Shown: one piece after another, positions 1 through 8,690 of the stretch
Position numbering within the stretch: position 1 is the stretch's first letter
How the letters are laid out: each line of letters begins with the position of its first letter
Assembly: GCA_028288085.1 (NCBI GenBank)
Contig: JAQBOK010000128.1
Location: forward strand, 1-47,002
Source of the DNA: Mucilaginibacter sp.
GTDB taxonomy: Bacteria; Bacteroidota; Bacteroidia; Sphingobacteriales; Sphingobacteriaceae
Direction of reading: 5' to 3'
DNA: 47,002 bases
The notes under the pieces: generated by a model
What the model was told of the DNA's origin: nothing
What the model saw: only the letters and a program-made list of their open reading frames with translations
Database searches by the model: none
Position numbers and translations under genes: made by a program

Positions 1-7
1 TTAAACC

Positions 8-141
8 CTAAACGCTCTTGCATTACTGCAAGGGCGTTTAGGTAAATGAGGGTATACAAATCACGAATCGTTCTATACTGATTTTAAGCGAATTGTAAAC
101 CTCCACATGCGAATGAAAGAGTTTGATTCGATAAAGAAAGG
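8..141. repeat. Interspersed intergenic repeat, copy 1, with 15-bp hairpin
   Basis: The copy opens with a strong hairpin: bases 8-22 pair with 27-41 (15 bp, one G-T pair, 4-base loop). A tail follows that aligns with 34898-34999 and, less well, with 41980-42068. Shared words include CAAATC, CTGATTT, AAGCGA.TTGT and GAGTTTGATTCG. The hairpin could be a terminator for a gene to the left of the window, but it lacks a clean T-run. The alignment was made by eye and the function is unknown. Confidence 0.6.
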
Positions 142-353
142 CAGTAGTTACTGATGAATTTAGAGAACAAAAACCCACAATGATAGATTCTGTGGCTTTG
201 CTCCACTCTGATATCCTCTGATTTTCCGGGGGCTCGTGTCAATTTTCTTTGTTACAGCTTATAGCCACAATCAAGTCCTTTATCACGGGACAGAAAATTA
301 CTCCGCTTTAATAATTTTTGTATTAGATGACCATTTGTAGAGAAATAACAATC
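142..353. other. Intergenic stretch with no recognised feature
   Basis: I see no coding frame, RNA gene or clear repeat here. It is the spacer between the copy-1 repeat and the operator upstream of the GH2 gene, and probably carries part of that gene's promoter region. Confidence 0.5.
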
Positions 354-369
354 AGTAAATCGTTTTAGC
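354..369 (+). promoter_or_regulatory. Putative LacI-type operator A (upstream of GH2 gene)
   Basis: AGTAAATCGTTTTAGC has the dyad register and central CG of the other operator-like sites in this window. The right half is a full match (GCTAAAAC when reversed) and the left half matches 6 of 8 bases. It ends 41 bp before the GH2 start codon. Control by the LacI-family protein at 3092-4114 is inferred. Confidence 0.6.
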
Positions 370-410
370 TAATATTTTCTTTAAATTGCATTCGAAAATA
401 TACCGTCATT

Positions 411-3068
411 ATGAAACCAATCTTCGGCCTGATAATTATAAATCTACTGTTTCTTCAAAACGTATCGAACGCACAAAAGATAGTATTGAACTGGAAATTG
501 CACCCTCAGCAAGAAAACACCTACAGCATAAAACAACTATCTAAGCCTGGTTTTAATACTAAGAGCTGGATTAATGCGATAGTACCCGGAACCGTATTTT
601 ATTCCTATGTAAAGGCCGGCAAAGAGAGCAACCCCGATTATGCAGATAATATTTATAAAGTTAATAAAGCAAAATACAACCGTCCGTTTTGGTACCGTAC
701 AGAATTTTCTGCTAAAGGCTTTGCCCCAGGAAAAAGAATATGGCTCAACTTTAATGGCATCCATAAACGAGGTGAAATTTATTTAAATGGAAGCCACATT
801 GGGACAGTTAAAGGTATTGTAGAGAGGGGACTGTATGACGTGACCACGTTGCTGAATAAAAAAAGCGCGAACGTTATTTTAGTATTGGTTGTACCTCCCC
901 GTAATGATGCTGAACATAATCACCCCATGGCCAATTGGGAAAGTCCTACTTACATTAGCAGCGGAAGTTGGGACTGGATGCCCGCAGTGCCGGGATTAAA
1001 CAGCGGCATTACCGATACGGTTAGCATAACTGCAAAAGGCCCTATAGCTGTTTCAGATCCCTGGATACATACCAGCATGCCCGACAAAAACACGGCAAAT
1101 TTAACAGTTAATGTTCACCTCAATAACACATCATCTTCAACAGTAAGTGGCCAGGTTAAATTCAACATTAACCCGGGTAATATCACCGTTAACGGCCCTA
1201 TACTTACATTAAATGCCAATAGCAGCCAAACCGCAAATTACGATTGGACACAGTTTTCGCAATTAAAAATTAAAAATCCTAAACTATGGTGGCCAAACGG
1301 TTATGGCGGCAAAGCAGACGGGACTCAAAATTTATATACCTGTAGGGTTACTTTTAATGTTGGTGGAGTAACACCGTCTGACGTGGTTACAAAAGCCTTT
1401 GGAATAAGAAAGATCACTGCCGACACGACCTCGCTTAACGGGCCATTGCGTGTTTATGTTAATGATGTGCCTATATTGTTAAAGGGCGGTAACTGGGGTA
1501 TGAGCGATTATATGCTGAAGGCGCGCGGTAAAGATTATGATACCCGCATCAGGTTTCATAAGGAAATGAATTTTAATATCATCAGGAATTGGACCGGTGA
1601 AGTTACCGACGAGGCCTTTTATAACTATTGTGATAAATATGGCATTATGGTTTGGGACGATTTCTGGCTGAATAATTTCGGGCAAATTGACAGCCTGGAA
1701 ATATTTAAGCGCAATGCCATAGAAAAAGTTAAAAAACTAAGGGATCATCCTTCTATAGTTATATGGTGCGGTGCTAATGAGGGCGTACCAGGTGGCAACC
1801 CCAAAGGGCCACTAAACGAAGTGATCAAAAATGCCATTAAAGATAATGACGGCGAGGACAGGTTGTATCTTGCTCGATCAAATGCGGGGGAAACTAATCC
1901 AAACTTTTCTATTCATGGCGGCAGTCGGGTTTTATCGGGCAGCGGGCTTTGGAGTAATGCCGACCCTAAAACCTATTTTACTGATCCGCATAATGGCTAT
2001 TTGTTCTCTAAGGATTCTTATGGATTGCGTAGCGAGTTGGGGACGGCTACCTTTGTAAACGAAGAAAGCTTTAAAAAATTCATGCCTGCCGACTACTGGG
2101 TGGCTCCAACAACAGAGGCCGTTAACAGTAAAACTAATATGTGGGCCCGGCATTATTTTAGCACAGACGGAGCCCTGGGCGGGGGTTCTGACCCGGTTAA
2201 ATATATCAATACAATCAATAACAGCTACGGTAAAGCTACCTCGTTAGCAGACTTTTGCAAAAAAGCCCAGATGCTAAATGTGGAAACTATGAAAGCCATG
2301 TTCGAATCATGGAATGACCATATGTGGAACGACGCTTCGGGTATGCTGATATGGATGAGCCAATCGGCCTATCCATCCATGATATGGCAAACGTACGATT
2401 ATTATTATGACTTGACAGGTGCATACTTTGGTGCTAAAACAGCTTGTGAACCTGTTCATATACAATGGAACCCGGCTACAAATGCTATTAAAATAATTAA
2501 TAATAAGCCTTACAATCTAATGGCGTTAACTGCTGATGCATCTGTTTACAATATAGATGGCCAAATAGTGCCGGAATATTCATTCAAAAAACAAATGAAT
2601 GTGAATGCCACCTCGGCAACGGAGGCGTTCAAAGTCTTTGAAAATAGCGTTGGCCTGCCAAAACTATCTTCTGTCCATTTCTTAAAACTAAAGCTATTTA
2701 ATTCGCAGCATAAATTGTTATCTGAGAACTTTTACTGGATCGGAAATACTTATTTAGATTATACAGCCCTAAATAAAATGCCTTCTGTGAGTTCAAGTTT
2801 GACTGTGAGCCAACCAATAGTATCTACAGCAAAAAACAAAATTAACAAATTGCTTAAATATGTCATTTTAAATAGCTCAAAAACCACAGCTGCTTTTGGT
2901 ATCCGGGTGCAGTTATTAAATAATGCAGGGGAGCAGTTGCTGCCCGCTTTATACAACAATAACTATTTTTCTTTAATGCAGGGTGAAGCTGAAACTCTTG
3001 AAGTAGAAATTGATCCTAATCTGCTTAAGCACGGCTATAAATTACAGGTTAAAGCGTACAATAATTAA
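411..3068 (+). CDS. GH2 family beta-mannosidase / exo-beta-glucosaminidase-like enzyme, secreted
   Basis: This 885-residue glycoside hydrolase has a Sec signal peptide (residues 1-21, ending SNA|Q). A GH2 sugar-binding jelly roll follows (about 60-210, with the FNGIHKRGEIYLNG motif), then an Ig-like domain, a TIM barrel (about 340-640) and C-terminal beta-sandwich material. The acid/base is probably E457 in WCGANEG and the nucleophile E542 in RSELG. The arrangement resembles beta-mannosidases and CsxA-like exo-beta-D-glucosaminidases, and I cannot separate these by eye. It would act in the periplasm or at the surface on beta-linked mannose or glucosamine. It is the only plus-strand gene of the glycan locus, converges on lacI, and has operator A just upstream, so it is probably co-regulated. 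Confidence 0.88.
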   Translation: MKPIFGLIIINLLFLQNVSNAQKIVLNWKLHPQQENTYSIKQLSKPGFNTKSWINAIVPGTVFYSYVKAGKESNPDYADNIYKVNKAKYNRPFWYRTEFSAKGFAPGKRIWLNFNGIHKRGEIYLNGSHIGTVKGIVERGLYDVTTLLNKKSANVILVLVVPPRNDAEHNHPMANWESPTYISSGSWDWMPAVPGLNSGITDTVSITAKGPIAVSDPWIHTSMPDKNTANLTVNVHLNNTSSSTVSGQVKFNINPGNITVNGPILTLNANSSQTANYDWTQFSQLKIKNPKLWWPNGYGGKADGTQNLYTCRVTFNVGGVTPSDVVTKAFGIRKITADTTSLNGPLRVYVNDVPILLKGGNWGMSDYMLKARGKDYDTRIRFHKEMNFNIIRNWTGEVTDEAFYNYCDKYGIMVWDDFWLNNFGQIDSLEIFKRNAIEKVKKLRDHPSIVIWCGANEGVPGGNPKGPLNEVIKNAIKDNDGEDRLYLARSNAGETNPNFSIHGGSRVLSGSGLWSNADPKTYFTDPHNGYLFSKDSYGLRSELGTATFVNEESFKKFMPADYWVAPTTEAVNSKTNMWARHYFSTDGALGGGSDPVKYINTINNSYGKATSLADFCKKAQMLNVETMKAMFESWNDHMWNDASGMLIWMSQSAYPSMIWQTYDYYYDLTGAYFGAKTACEPVHIQWNPATNAIKIINNKPYNLMALTADASVYNIDGQIVPEYSFKKQMNVNATSATEAFKVFENSVGLPKLSSVHFLKLKLFNSQHKLLSENFYWIGNTYLDYTALNKMPSVSSSLTVSQPIVSTAKNKINKLLKYVILNSSKTTAAFGIRVQLLNNAGEQLLPALYNNNYFSLMQGEAETLEVEIDPNLLKHGYKLQVKAYNN

Positions 3069-3091
3069 TATAGCAAGCTATTCGCTGTAGA

Positions 3092-4114
3092 TTATCGTGT
3101 TGTGGTTTTTGAAGATCCTCTTATATTAAAGTCGGTTTTTAGTATAATAGATTGTGAGCTGATGTGCTGAGATGACGTATTTAATTTATTTAACAAAACG
3201 GTAATAACACTATCTGCAATGGCCTCAATTGGCTGTGCTATGGCCGTAACGGGGGGCGAAAAAAGCTTAAATACATCATAATCATCGAATGAAACCACGG
3301 CCAGGTCTGATGGGACTTTTATGCCAAGACTATTGATTACTTTTAATCCACATGTACCCACATGGTTAGTGCCAAAAAAAACAGCGTCCAGTTTTTTATT
3401 CTTTTTAAGGAAATTAGTAATCGGAGCTATGATCAGATCTTCGTTTTGGTTAAAGACAATCTCCTCAACAACGGGCTTATAGCCACTTTCGTTCAAGGCA
3501 TTATGATAGCCTTGTAAGCGAGCCTGCATTTGCGTTTGCCCCGAAGCAAACGTGATAAAAGCGATATCCTTATACCCTTGTTGAATAAGGTGCTTTGTTG
3601 CGTTGTAACTGCTGAACAAGTTATCTATTTCTACAAAATCGGTGCTTACATTAGGTAAATGCCTGTCAAAAAGAACTACAGGCATCCCATCTTTTAACAA
3701 TGACCTGATATCGTCTTCAATACCTTTTGGTGGGGCAATGATATAGCCATCTACATGCCTGTCGCGAAACATGTTGATCAGTTCCCGGGTTTTAAGGGTG
3801 TCGTTATCGGTACTGCAGTAGATTATTTTATACCCATTTTTATAAGCCCTGTCCTCAATAAGCCTGGCAATAGCCGAAAAAAATGGGTTAGAAATATCCT
3901 CAACCATCAGCCCAATGATGTTAGACTTACCTGTACGTAAGCTTTTCGCCAACGAATTAGGTTTGTATCCCACCTCTTCCACAAATTTCTGAACACGCTC
4001 TACCAATTCCTTACCTATTCTTTTTTCTTCTGCACGCCCGTTCAGAATAAATGAAATGGTTGTTTTTGAAACATTAAGGTGGTTGGCTATATCTACTATT
4101 GAAAGTTTTTTCAC
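3092..4114 (-). CDS. LacI-family transcriptional regulator of the glycan locus
   Basis: This 340-residue protein has an N-terminal helix-turn-helix (about residues 4-24, SIVDIANHLNVSKTTISFIL), a hinge helix around YKPNSLAKSLRTGKS, and a periplasmic-binding-protein-like effector domain beginning IIGLMVEDISNPFF. The length is normal for LacI/GalR repressors. Its own upstream region holds operator B, which suggests autoregulation, and similar dyads precede the enzyme and SusD units across 34 kb. It would be released, or activated, by a sugar set free from the target glycan; the ligand is unknown. LacI control is less common for Bacteroidota glycan loci than hybrid two-component or ECF sigma systems. 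It follows the FucP permease gene after an 86-bp gap. Confidence 0.93.
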   Translation of the reverse strand: MKKLSIVDIANHLNVSKTTISFILNGRAEEKRIGKELVERVQKFVEEVGYKPNSLAKSLRTGKSNIIGLMVEDISNPFFSAIARLIEDRAYKNGYKIIYCSTDNDTLKTRELINMFRDRHVDGYIIAPPKGIEDDIRSLLKDGMPVVLFDRHLPNVSTDFVEIDNLFSSYNATKHLIQQGYKDIAFITFASGQTQMQARLQGYHNALNESGYKPVVEEIVFNQNEDLIIAPITNFLKKNKKLDAVFFGTNHVGTCGLKVINSLGIKVPSDLAVVSFDDYDVFKLFSPPVTAIAQPIEAIADSVITVLLNKLNTSSQHISSQSIILKTDFNIRGSSKTTTR

Positions 4115-4162
4115 TTGTTATATTTATAAAATCAAATATAATGATATCTTAAGATAAATGCA

Positions 4163-4178
4163 GTTAAATCGATTTATC
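4163..4178 (-). promoter_or_regulatory. Putative LacI-type operator B (upstream of lacI)
   Basis: GTTAAATCGATTTATC contains the perfect 12-bp palindrome TAAATCGATTTA (4165-4176) with a central CG. Each half matches GCTAAATC at 7 of 8 bases. It lies 49 bp upstream of the lacI start, in the gap after the permease gene, consistent with autoregulation. Confidence 0.6.
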
Positions 4179-4200
4179 AGCCCGTGCAACGCACAATAGG

Positions 4201-5445
4201 TTATTTATTATTTATCCCCAATTTATTCACCTTATTATAGCTGTAACCAAATACAAATATTACCGTGTAACAAATAATTGGCAAATAATAAGCATTAGCT
4301 ACACTATGATTAGCTATAAGACCCATCAATGGCGGGAAAATACCGCCGCCAACAACGCCCATAACAATAAAAGAAGAAGCCTGCTGGGTTTGCTTGCCCA
4401 GATCTTTTAAGCCCAGGCTAAATATGGTTGGGAACATAATACTGAAAAAGAAGTTGATAAACAGCAATGCAATAAAAGAAACCCAACCAAAACTTTGAGC
4501 CACTATGATACACATTACAATATTGCTCAGGGCGAACGTGGCAAGTAGTTTATTAGGAGCTATATAGCGCATTAACACCGTACCGGCGGAGCGCCCAACA
4601 ACCATCATAATCATACTTAAAGAAAAAAAATAGCCCGCTTTTTCATCGGTGAAATGCATTACATCGTGTCCATAATTGATAAAATAGGCCCAGGTACCAC
4701 CTTGCGCTGCAACATTAAACAATTGCGCTATGGCCGCAAACACAAAATGTTTATGCTGAAATAGCGTTTTATCTACATGTTCTACCGGGACAACTGCATA
4801 TGCATCTGTTGTTGCGTTATGATAATCGCCAAGTTGGGGTACTTTTACAAAGGCAAAGGCTACACCAATCAGTACAATCACGGTACCTATTACAATATAT
4901 AAATGCTTTACAGATACCAAATCGTTAGAGTGCTCCTGCCCTGCTTTTAAAATAAAATAGCTGCCGATAAGTGGGCCAATAACACCGCCCAAACCATTAA
5001 ATGCCTGGGAGAAATTAATACGTTGATCGCTGGTGCGCTGGTCGCCAAGAGATGCTACAAACGGGTGTGCAACGGTTTCCAATGTAGCCAGGCCACAGGC
5101 TAAAACAAAAAGAGCTATCCTGAAAAAATTGAAAGAATCGGCATTGGCAGCAGGAACAAACAGGAATGCCCCGGTAGCATACAGGAATAAACCCAGAAGC
5201 ACACCCCTTTTGTAACCAAATTTTTTCATAAAAATGCCAGCTGGGATACCCATTACAGCGTATGCCCCAAACATGGATAACTGTACCAGCGCAGAGCGGG
5301 ATTTTGATACATGCAGCACGTTTTGAAAATGCCTGTTCAGCACATCACCAAGTGTTAAAGCAATACCCCAGAGCATAAATAGCGATGTGATAAATAGCAG
5401 GATCACCACGTATTTGCGTTCGGTAAAATTGGGTTTAGCGTCCAT
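4201..5445 (-). CDS. FucP-type MFS sugar:proton symporter
   Basis: This is a 414-residue inner-membrane major facilitator with about 12 hydrophobic segments. The N-terminal half has the FGAYAVMGIPAGIFMKKFGY segment typical of the L-fucose permease group, which also includes glucose/galactose and mannose carriers in Bacteroidota. The length agrees with FucP (about 410-440). The neighbours are alpha- and beta-mannosidases, so mannose is the most plausible cargo, but this is inference: fucose, galactose and glucose are also transported within the family. The gene lies between GH92-1 and lacI on the same strand. I see no convincing operator in the 145 bp upstream, so it may be read through from upstream or have its own promoter. 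Confidence 0.88.
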   Translation of the reverse strand: MDAKPNFTERKYVVILLFITSLFMLWGIALTLGDVLNRHFQNVLHVSKSRSALVQLSMFGAYAVMGIPAGIFMKKFGYKRGVLLGLFLYATGAFLFVPAANADSFNFFRIALFVLACGLATLETVAHPFVASLGDQRTSDQRINFSQAFNGLGGVIGPLIGSYFILKAGQEHSNDLVSVKHLYIVIGTVIVLIGVAFAFVKVPQLGDYHNATTDAYAVVPVEHVDKTLFQHKHFVFAAIAQLFNVAAQGGTWAYFINYGHDVMHFTDEKAGYFFSLSMIMMVVGRSAGTVLMRYIAPNKLLATFALSNIVMCIIVAQSFGWVSFIALLFINFFFSIMFPTIFSLGLKDLGKQTQQASSFIVMGVVGGGIFPPLMGLIANHSVANAYYLPIICYTVIFVFGYSYNKVNKLGINNK

Positions 5446-5590
5446 TGATGAAAGCTTGATAATTTGGCTAATTAAGTGGCGCCCTAAAGTAAGTTAAAAC
5501 TTTACAGGTATCAAACTAACAATCTATTTTTCATCCAGGAATTGGCAACGATTTTCCTATCGATAATCAGTTTGCGCTTATAAATACAGA

Positions 5591-7870
5591 TCATTGCTGT
5601 TCACTTTTTGACAGTGAGAATGGTTTATCCTCTGTAGCCAACCCCCGGCTTGTGTTGGGTTTGTCGCCCATTTCAAAATGCAGGGTGCCGCCATTCATGA
5701 TCTCGGCATGGCTTATCCAGTTATGCGTATATGGCTTCCCGTTCAATGTTGCCGACTGGATATACACATTCTGGCTGCTATTATTATTGGCTTCAATGGT
5801 GAATTTGTTGCCATTTTCCAGCGTAATAGTCATCTTTTTAAAGGCAGGGCTACCTATCACATATTGGTCTGTACCGGGGCAAACGCTGTAAAAACCTGCG
5901 GCACTCAGCACGTACCATGATGACATTTGCCCCTCGTCTTCGTCACCCGGATAACCATTTTCGGTAGCATTATACATTTTATCCATTACCTCGCGCAGAT
6001 GCTGCTGCGCTTTCCAGGGCTGGCCCGCATAATTGTAAAGGTATATCATGTGCTGTATCGGTTCATTACCCTGCACATACTGGCCCATTTTAAAAGCTGC
6101 CATTTCTGTCATTTCATGAATTACCTGCCCATATCCACCTACTTTAATAGTTCCGGGTTGGGTAAATACGGCGTCCATTTTATCGGTAAAATTTTTGTCA
6201 CCACCCATTAAATTAATTAAGCCCTGCACATCCTGAAAAACCGACCTAGTCCAGTGCCATGCTTTCACTTCGGTATAGGGGCCGCCCCAGTCAAGTGGAT
6301 CAAAAGGTTCTATCCAATTGCCGTGGGCATCTTTAGCACGCATAAAGCCTGATTTGGTGTCATACAGGTTTTTATAGTTATACATTTGCCGGCCAAACAC
6401 GTTTTCATAATGGGAATCCCCGGTTTGTTTAGCCAACTGGTACCCGCAAAAATCATCGTACGCAAATTCAAGCGTCCATGCGGTGGATCCTTGGGTTTGT
6501 GGGGTGAAGGGTACGTAACCATCTGCAAAATATTCTTTCCAGCCAGGCCTGCCATTGGCACTTCCCCATGGCCCTTTATTAGTTGCTTCGTGGTAATAAG
6601 CGTCCAGGGCCCGTTTGGGGTCAAATGTTCGGATACCTTTTACCCAGGCATCGGTTAACAATGATATGGCGTGATTACCTAACATGCCACCTGTTTCCGC
6701 GGGGAAAGACCATGCAGGAAGCCAGCTGCATTGTTGCTGCGCATCCAGTAAAGCATTTACATATTGACCTTCCATTTTGGGGTGCATAATGGTATTTAAG
6801 GGGAATTGCGCTCGGAAAGTATCCCAAAAGCCATTATCTGTATACATATAACCGTCGTGAATTGCACCATCGTAAGGGCTATAATAATATGGCTTACCAT
6901 CCTTGCCATATTCAAAAAATTGATGCGAAAACAAATTTGCGTGGTACAGGCAGGAGTAAAATGTCGCTTTTTGTTCTTCCGTTCCACCTTCAACCAACAT
7001 TCTGCCCAACAAAGTATTCCACACTTTATCAGCTGCTTTATGGGTTTCATCAAATGATTTGTATTGGCCTAATTCTTTTTGTAAAGTCAGTTCAGCCTGT
7101 TCTGAACTTATATAAGATGAGGCTACTTTTGCCTGTACCGTTTCGCCATCTTTAAATTTGATGTATGCGCCGACGCCGTCACCTTCGGCCTCTATTTGCT
7201 GAGCGCTTAGGGTATTTTTTTTATTTTCCCAGGTTCCGTAAGCTGTAAATGGTTTATCAAATACAATTACAAAATAATTTCTGAAGCTTTTTGGTGCCCA
7301 TCGGCAGTTATTTACCCAGCCGGTAATTGTCCTGTTAGCAGCATCAATTTTCACCATACTCATTTTGGTGTAGCCATCCAGCACCAGGTACGCGCCCTTG
7401 CTTTTAGGAAATGTGAACCGAAGATGGGCACCACGTTCTGTAGGGCTAATTTCGGTAGTGATGTTGTTACTCAACTTCACCTTATAATAACCCGGCTGAG
7501 CAATTTCATTATTATGGCTAAATGATGTGGCCCTTTCATCTTCGTTAACGACCAATTTGCCGGTAACAGGCATCAGGCTAAATACAGCATAATCATTCAC
7601 CCATGAACTGCATTGGTGCGATTGCTGAAAGCCACGAATGGTTTTTTCGAAATACTGATACTTCCAACCATCACCGTTCTTTCCGGTTTGGGGTGTCCAG
7701 GTGTTCATACCAAAAGGCAGCGACGTAGCCGGGTAAGTGTTACCATAAGAGAATTCGTACTTTGTGTTAGTGCCCTGCCGGGTATTAACATATTTAACCA
7801 GGTTTGTTTGCTGGGCAAACATGGCAGTGCTCAATAACAGTGCAGTGCAGGTAAGTATGCATTTATTCAT
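5591..7870 (-). CDS. GH92 family alpha-mannosidase (GH92-1), secreted
   Basis: This is a 759-residue calcium-dependent exo-alpha-mannosidase of family GH92. A longer frame extends upstream to 7927, but I start at 7870 because this methionine begins a clean Sec signal peptide (MNKCILTC to MFAQ|Q), while the extension is non-hydrophobic and overlaps a terminator hairpin. GH92 hallmarks are GNEPIQHMIYLYNYAGQPWKAQ (acid region) and GYPGDEDEGQMSSWY (base region). The other GH92 here has GNEDVGQMSAWY at the second site, so the two enzymes belong to different subgroups and may cleave different linkages. It follows SGNH1, but a hairpin with an A/T run lies between them, so expression may be uncoupled or attenuated. 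Linkage specificity cannot be read by eye. Confidence 0.92.
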   Translation of the reverse strand: MNKCILTCTALLLSTAMFAQQTNLVKYVNTRQGTNTKYEFSYGNTYPATSLPFGMNTWTPQTGKNGDGWKYQYFEKTIRGFQQSHQCSSWVNDYAVFSLMPVTGKLVVNEDERATSFSHNNEIAQPGYYKVKLSNNITTEISPTERGAHLRFTFPKSKGAYLVLDGYTKMSMVKIDAANRTITGWVNNCRWAPKSFRNYFVIVFDKPFTAYGTWENKKNTLSAQQIEAEGDGVGAYIKFKDGETVQAKVASSYISSEQAELTLQKELGQYKSFDETHKAADKVWNTLLGRMLVEGGTEEQKATFYSCLYHANLFSHQFFEYGKDGKPYYYSPYDGAIHDGYMYTDNGFWDTFRAQFPLNTIMHPKMEGQYVNALLDAQQQCSWLPAWSFPAETGGMLGNHAISLLTDAWVKGIRTFDPKRALDAYYHEATNKGPWGSANGRPGWKEYFADGYVPFTPQTQGSTAWTLEFAYDDFCGYQLAKQTGDSHYENVFGRQMYNYKNLYDTKSGFMRAKDAHGNWIEPFDPLDWGGPYTEVKAWHWTRSVFQDVQGLINLMGGDKNFTDKMDAVFTQPGTIKVGGYGQVIHEMTEMAAFKMGQYVQGNEPIQHMIYLYNYAGQPWKAQQHLREVMDKMYNATENGYPGDEDEGQMSSWYVLSAAGFYSVCPGTDQYVIGSPAFKKMTITLENGNKFTIEANNNSSQNVYIQSATLNGKPYTHNWISHAEIMNGGTLHFEMGDKPNTSRGLATEDKPFSLSKSEQQ

Positions 7871-7894
7871 TTGTATTTTATTAAAATCAATTAC

Positions 7895-7918
7895 AAAAAA
7901 GGAGGCGTTGCCACCTCC
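7895..7918 (-). terminator. Intrinsic terminator or attenuator between SGNH1 and GH92-1
   Basis: On the minus strand GGAGG pairs with CCTCC across an 8-base spacer, followed directly by six T. It lies 30 bp after the SGNH1 stop and 24 bp before the GH92-1 start. The stem is short but the T-run is clean. Confidence 0.55.
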
Positions 7919-7948
7919 TCTAACCAATATAAATCAATCTAAATTCTC

Positions 7949-8611
7949 CTAATTAATTGCAGCCTTATACAATAGTTCAGCTGCGTATTTGTTGCCCTCA
8001 TCGTTAAGGTGCACACCATCCTTTGTTAAAATGCCGTTGTCTTTATTTTGCGGGTTATTTTTAAGCCCATATTGATGAAATAAGCTGCGAAAATCAACCA
8101 GGCCGCAATTGTACTGCTTAGCCAGATCACGGATACTTTGCGAATATTTATTTAAATCGCCATCGAGCTCATTGGTGTAATCTGTTTTTTCGCCAACAGA
8201 TGCCGGTGTACACAATACCAGTTTAATGTTCTTAGCCTGGAATTTTTTTATCAAGGCTGTATAAAAACGACCAAACTTATCATAATCTGTACCGGTTCCG
8301 GCAAGCCGTTTATGCCATACATCATTTACGCCTACCCATATTACAACCACATCAGGGTTTTTAGCCAGCACATCATCTTCATACCGCAGGTACAGGTCAT
8401 AAATTTTGTTACCTCCAATGCCCGCACCGCTAACTGTATAATCGGCGTCTTTATGTTCATCTTTTAACCTTTGCTGTATGAGGGTAATAAAGCCCTGAGG
8501 CTGCACCGCATATTCGGTAATTGAATCACCAAAGAAAACCACGTTAACAGGCTTTTTCGGTGTAAATGACAATAAGGCAACTATAGTTGTCAATAGGATG
8601 ATCTTTTTCAC
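7949..8611 (-). CDS. SGNH/GDSL-family esterase (SGNH1), secreted
   Basis: This 220-residue hydrolase has a hydrophobic N-terminal signal and all four SGNH blocks: GDSITE with nucleophile S30, the glycine block GIGGNKIYD, GVNDVW with the oxyanion Asn, and DGVHLND with D198 and H201. Small secreted enzymes of this type usually remove acetyl groups from sugars, and within this locus a carbohydrate O-deacetylase is the most economical role. It is much shorter than the two other SGNH proteins of the window (462 residues each) and is not their close copy. A perfect operator-like dyad lies 21 bp upstream of the start codon, marking it as the head of a unit. Confidence 0.88.
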   Translation of the reverse strand: MKKIILLTTIVALLSFTPKKPVNVVFFGDSITEYAVQPQGFITLIQQRLKDEHKDADYTVSGAGIGGNKIYDLYLRYEDDVLAKNPDVVVIWVGVNDVWHKRLAGTGTDYDKFGRFYTALIKKFQAKNIKLVLCTPASVGEKTDYTNELDGDLNKYSQSIRDLAKQYNCGLVDFRSLFHQYGLKNNPQNKDNGILTKDGVHLNDEGNKYAAELLYKAAIN

Positions 8612-8632
8612 AATGTATATTTAGGTGTAATT

Positions 8633-8648
8633 GCTAAATTGATTTAGC
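8633..8648 (-). promoter_or_regulatory. Putative LacI-type operator C (upstream of SGNH1)
   Basis: GCTAAATTGATTTAGC has two seven-base arms that are exact inverted repeats around a TG centre. It lies 21 bp upstream of the SGNH1 start, between that gene and the stop of the propeller gene at 8691. The identical 16-mer occurs at 31618-31633 upstream of SGNH3. Confidence 0.75.
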
Positions 8649-8690
8649 TAAAGTATAATATTATTTATTTTCTCGCAAATTAATTGCAAA

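Noticed and set aside
40-60. Match GGTAAATGA beside a hairpin at the left edge, also found at the 3' end of tRNA-His (42155-42164), as a possible att-site or tRNA relic bounding an island
   Set aside because: Only nine bases match, no integrase lies in the window, and the remaining tail aligns better with the other two repeat copies than with the tRNA.
5446-5590. Possible operator upstream of the FucP-type permease (GGCTAATTAAGTGGC and AACGATTTTCC segments)
   Set aside because: Neither segment keeps the dyad register or a full half site, so I did not add it to the operator set.
7871-7927. N-terminal extension of GH92-1 to 7927
   Set aside because: It would put 19 non-hydrophobic residues before a clear signal peptide and be encoded across a terminator hairpin.
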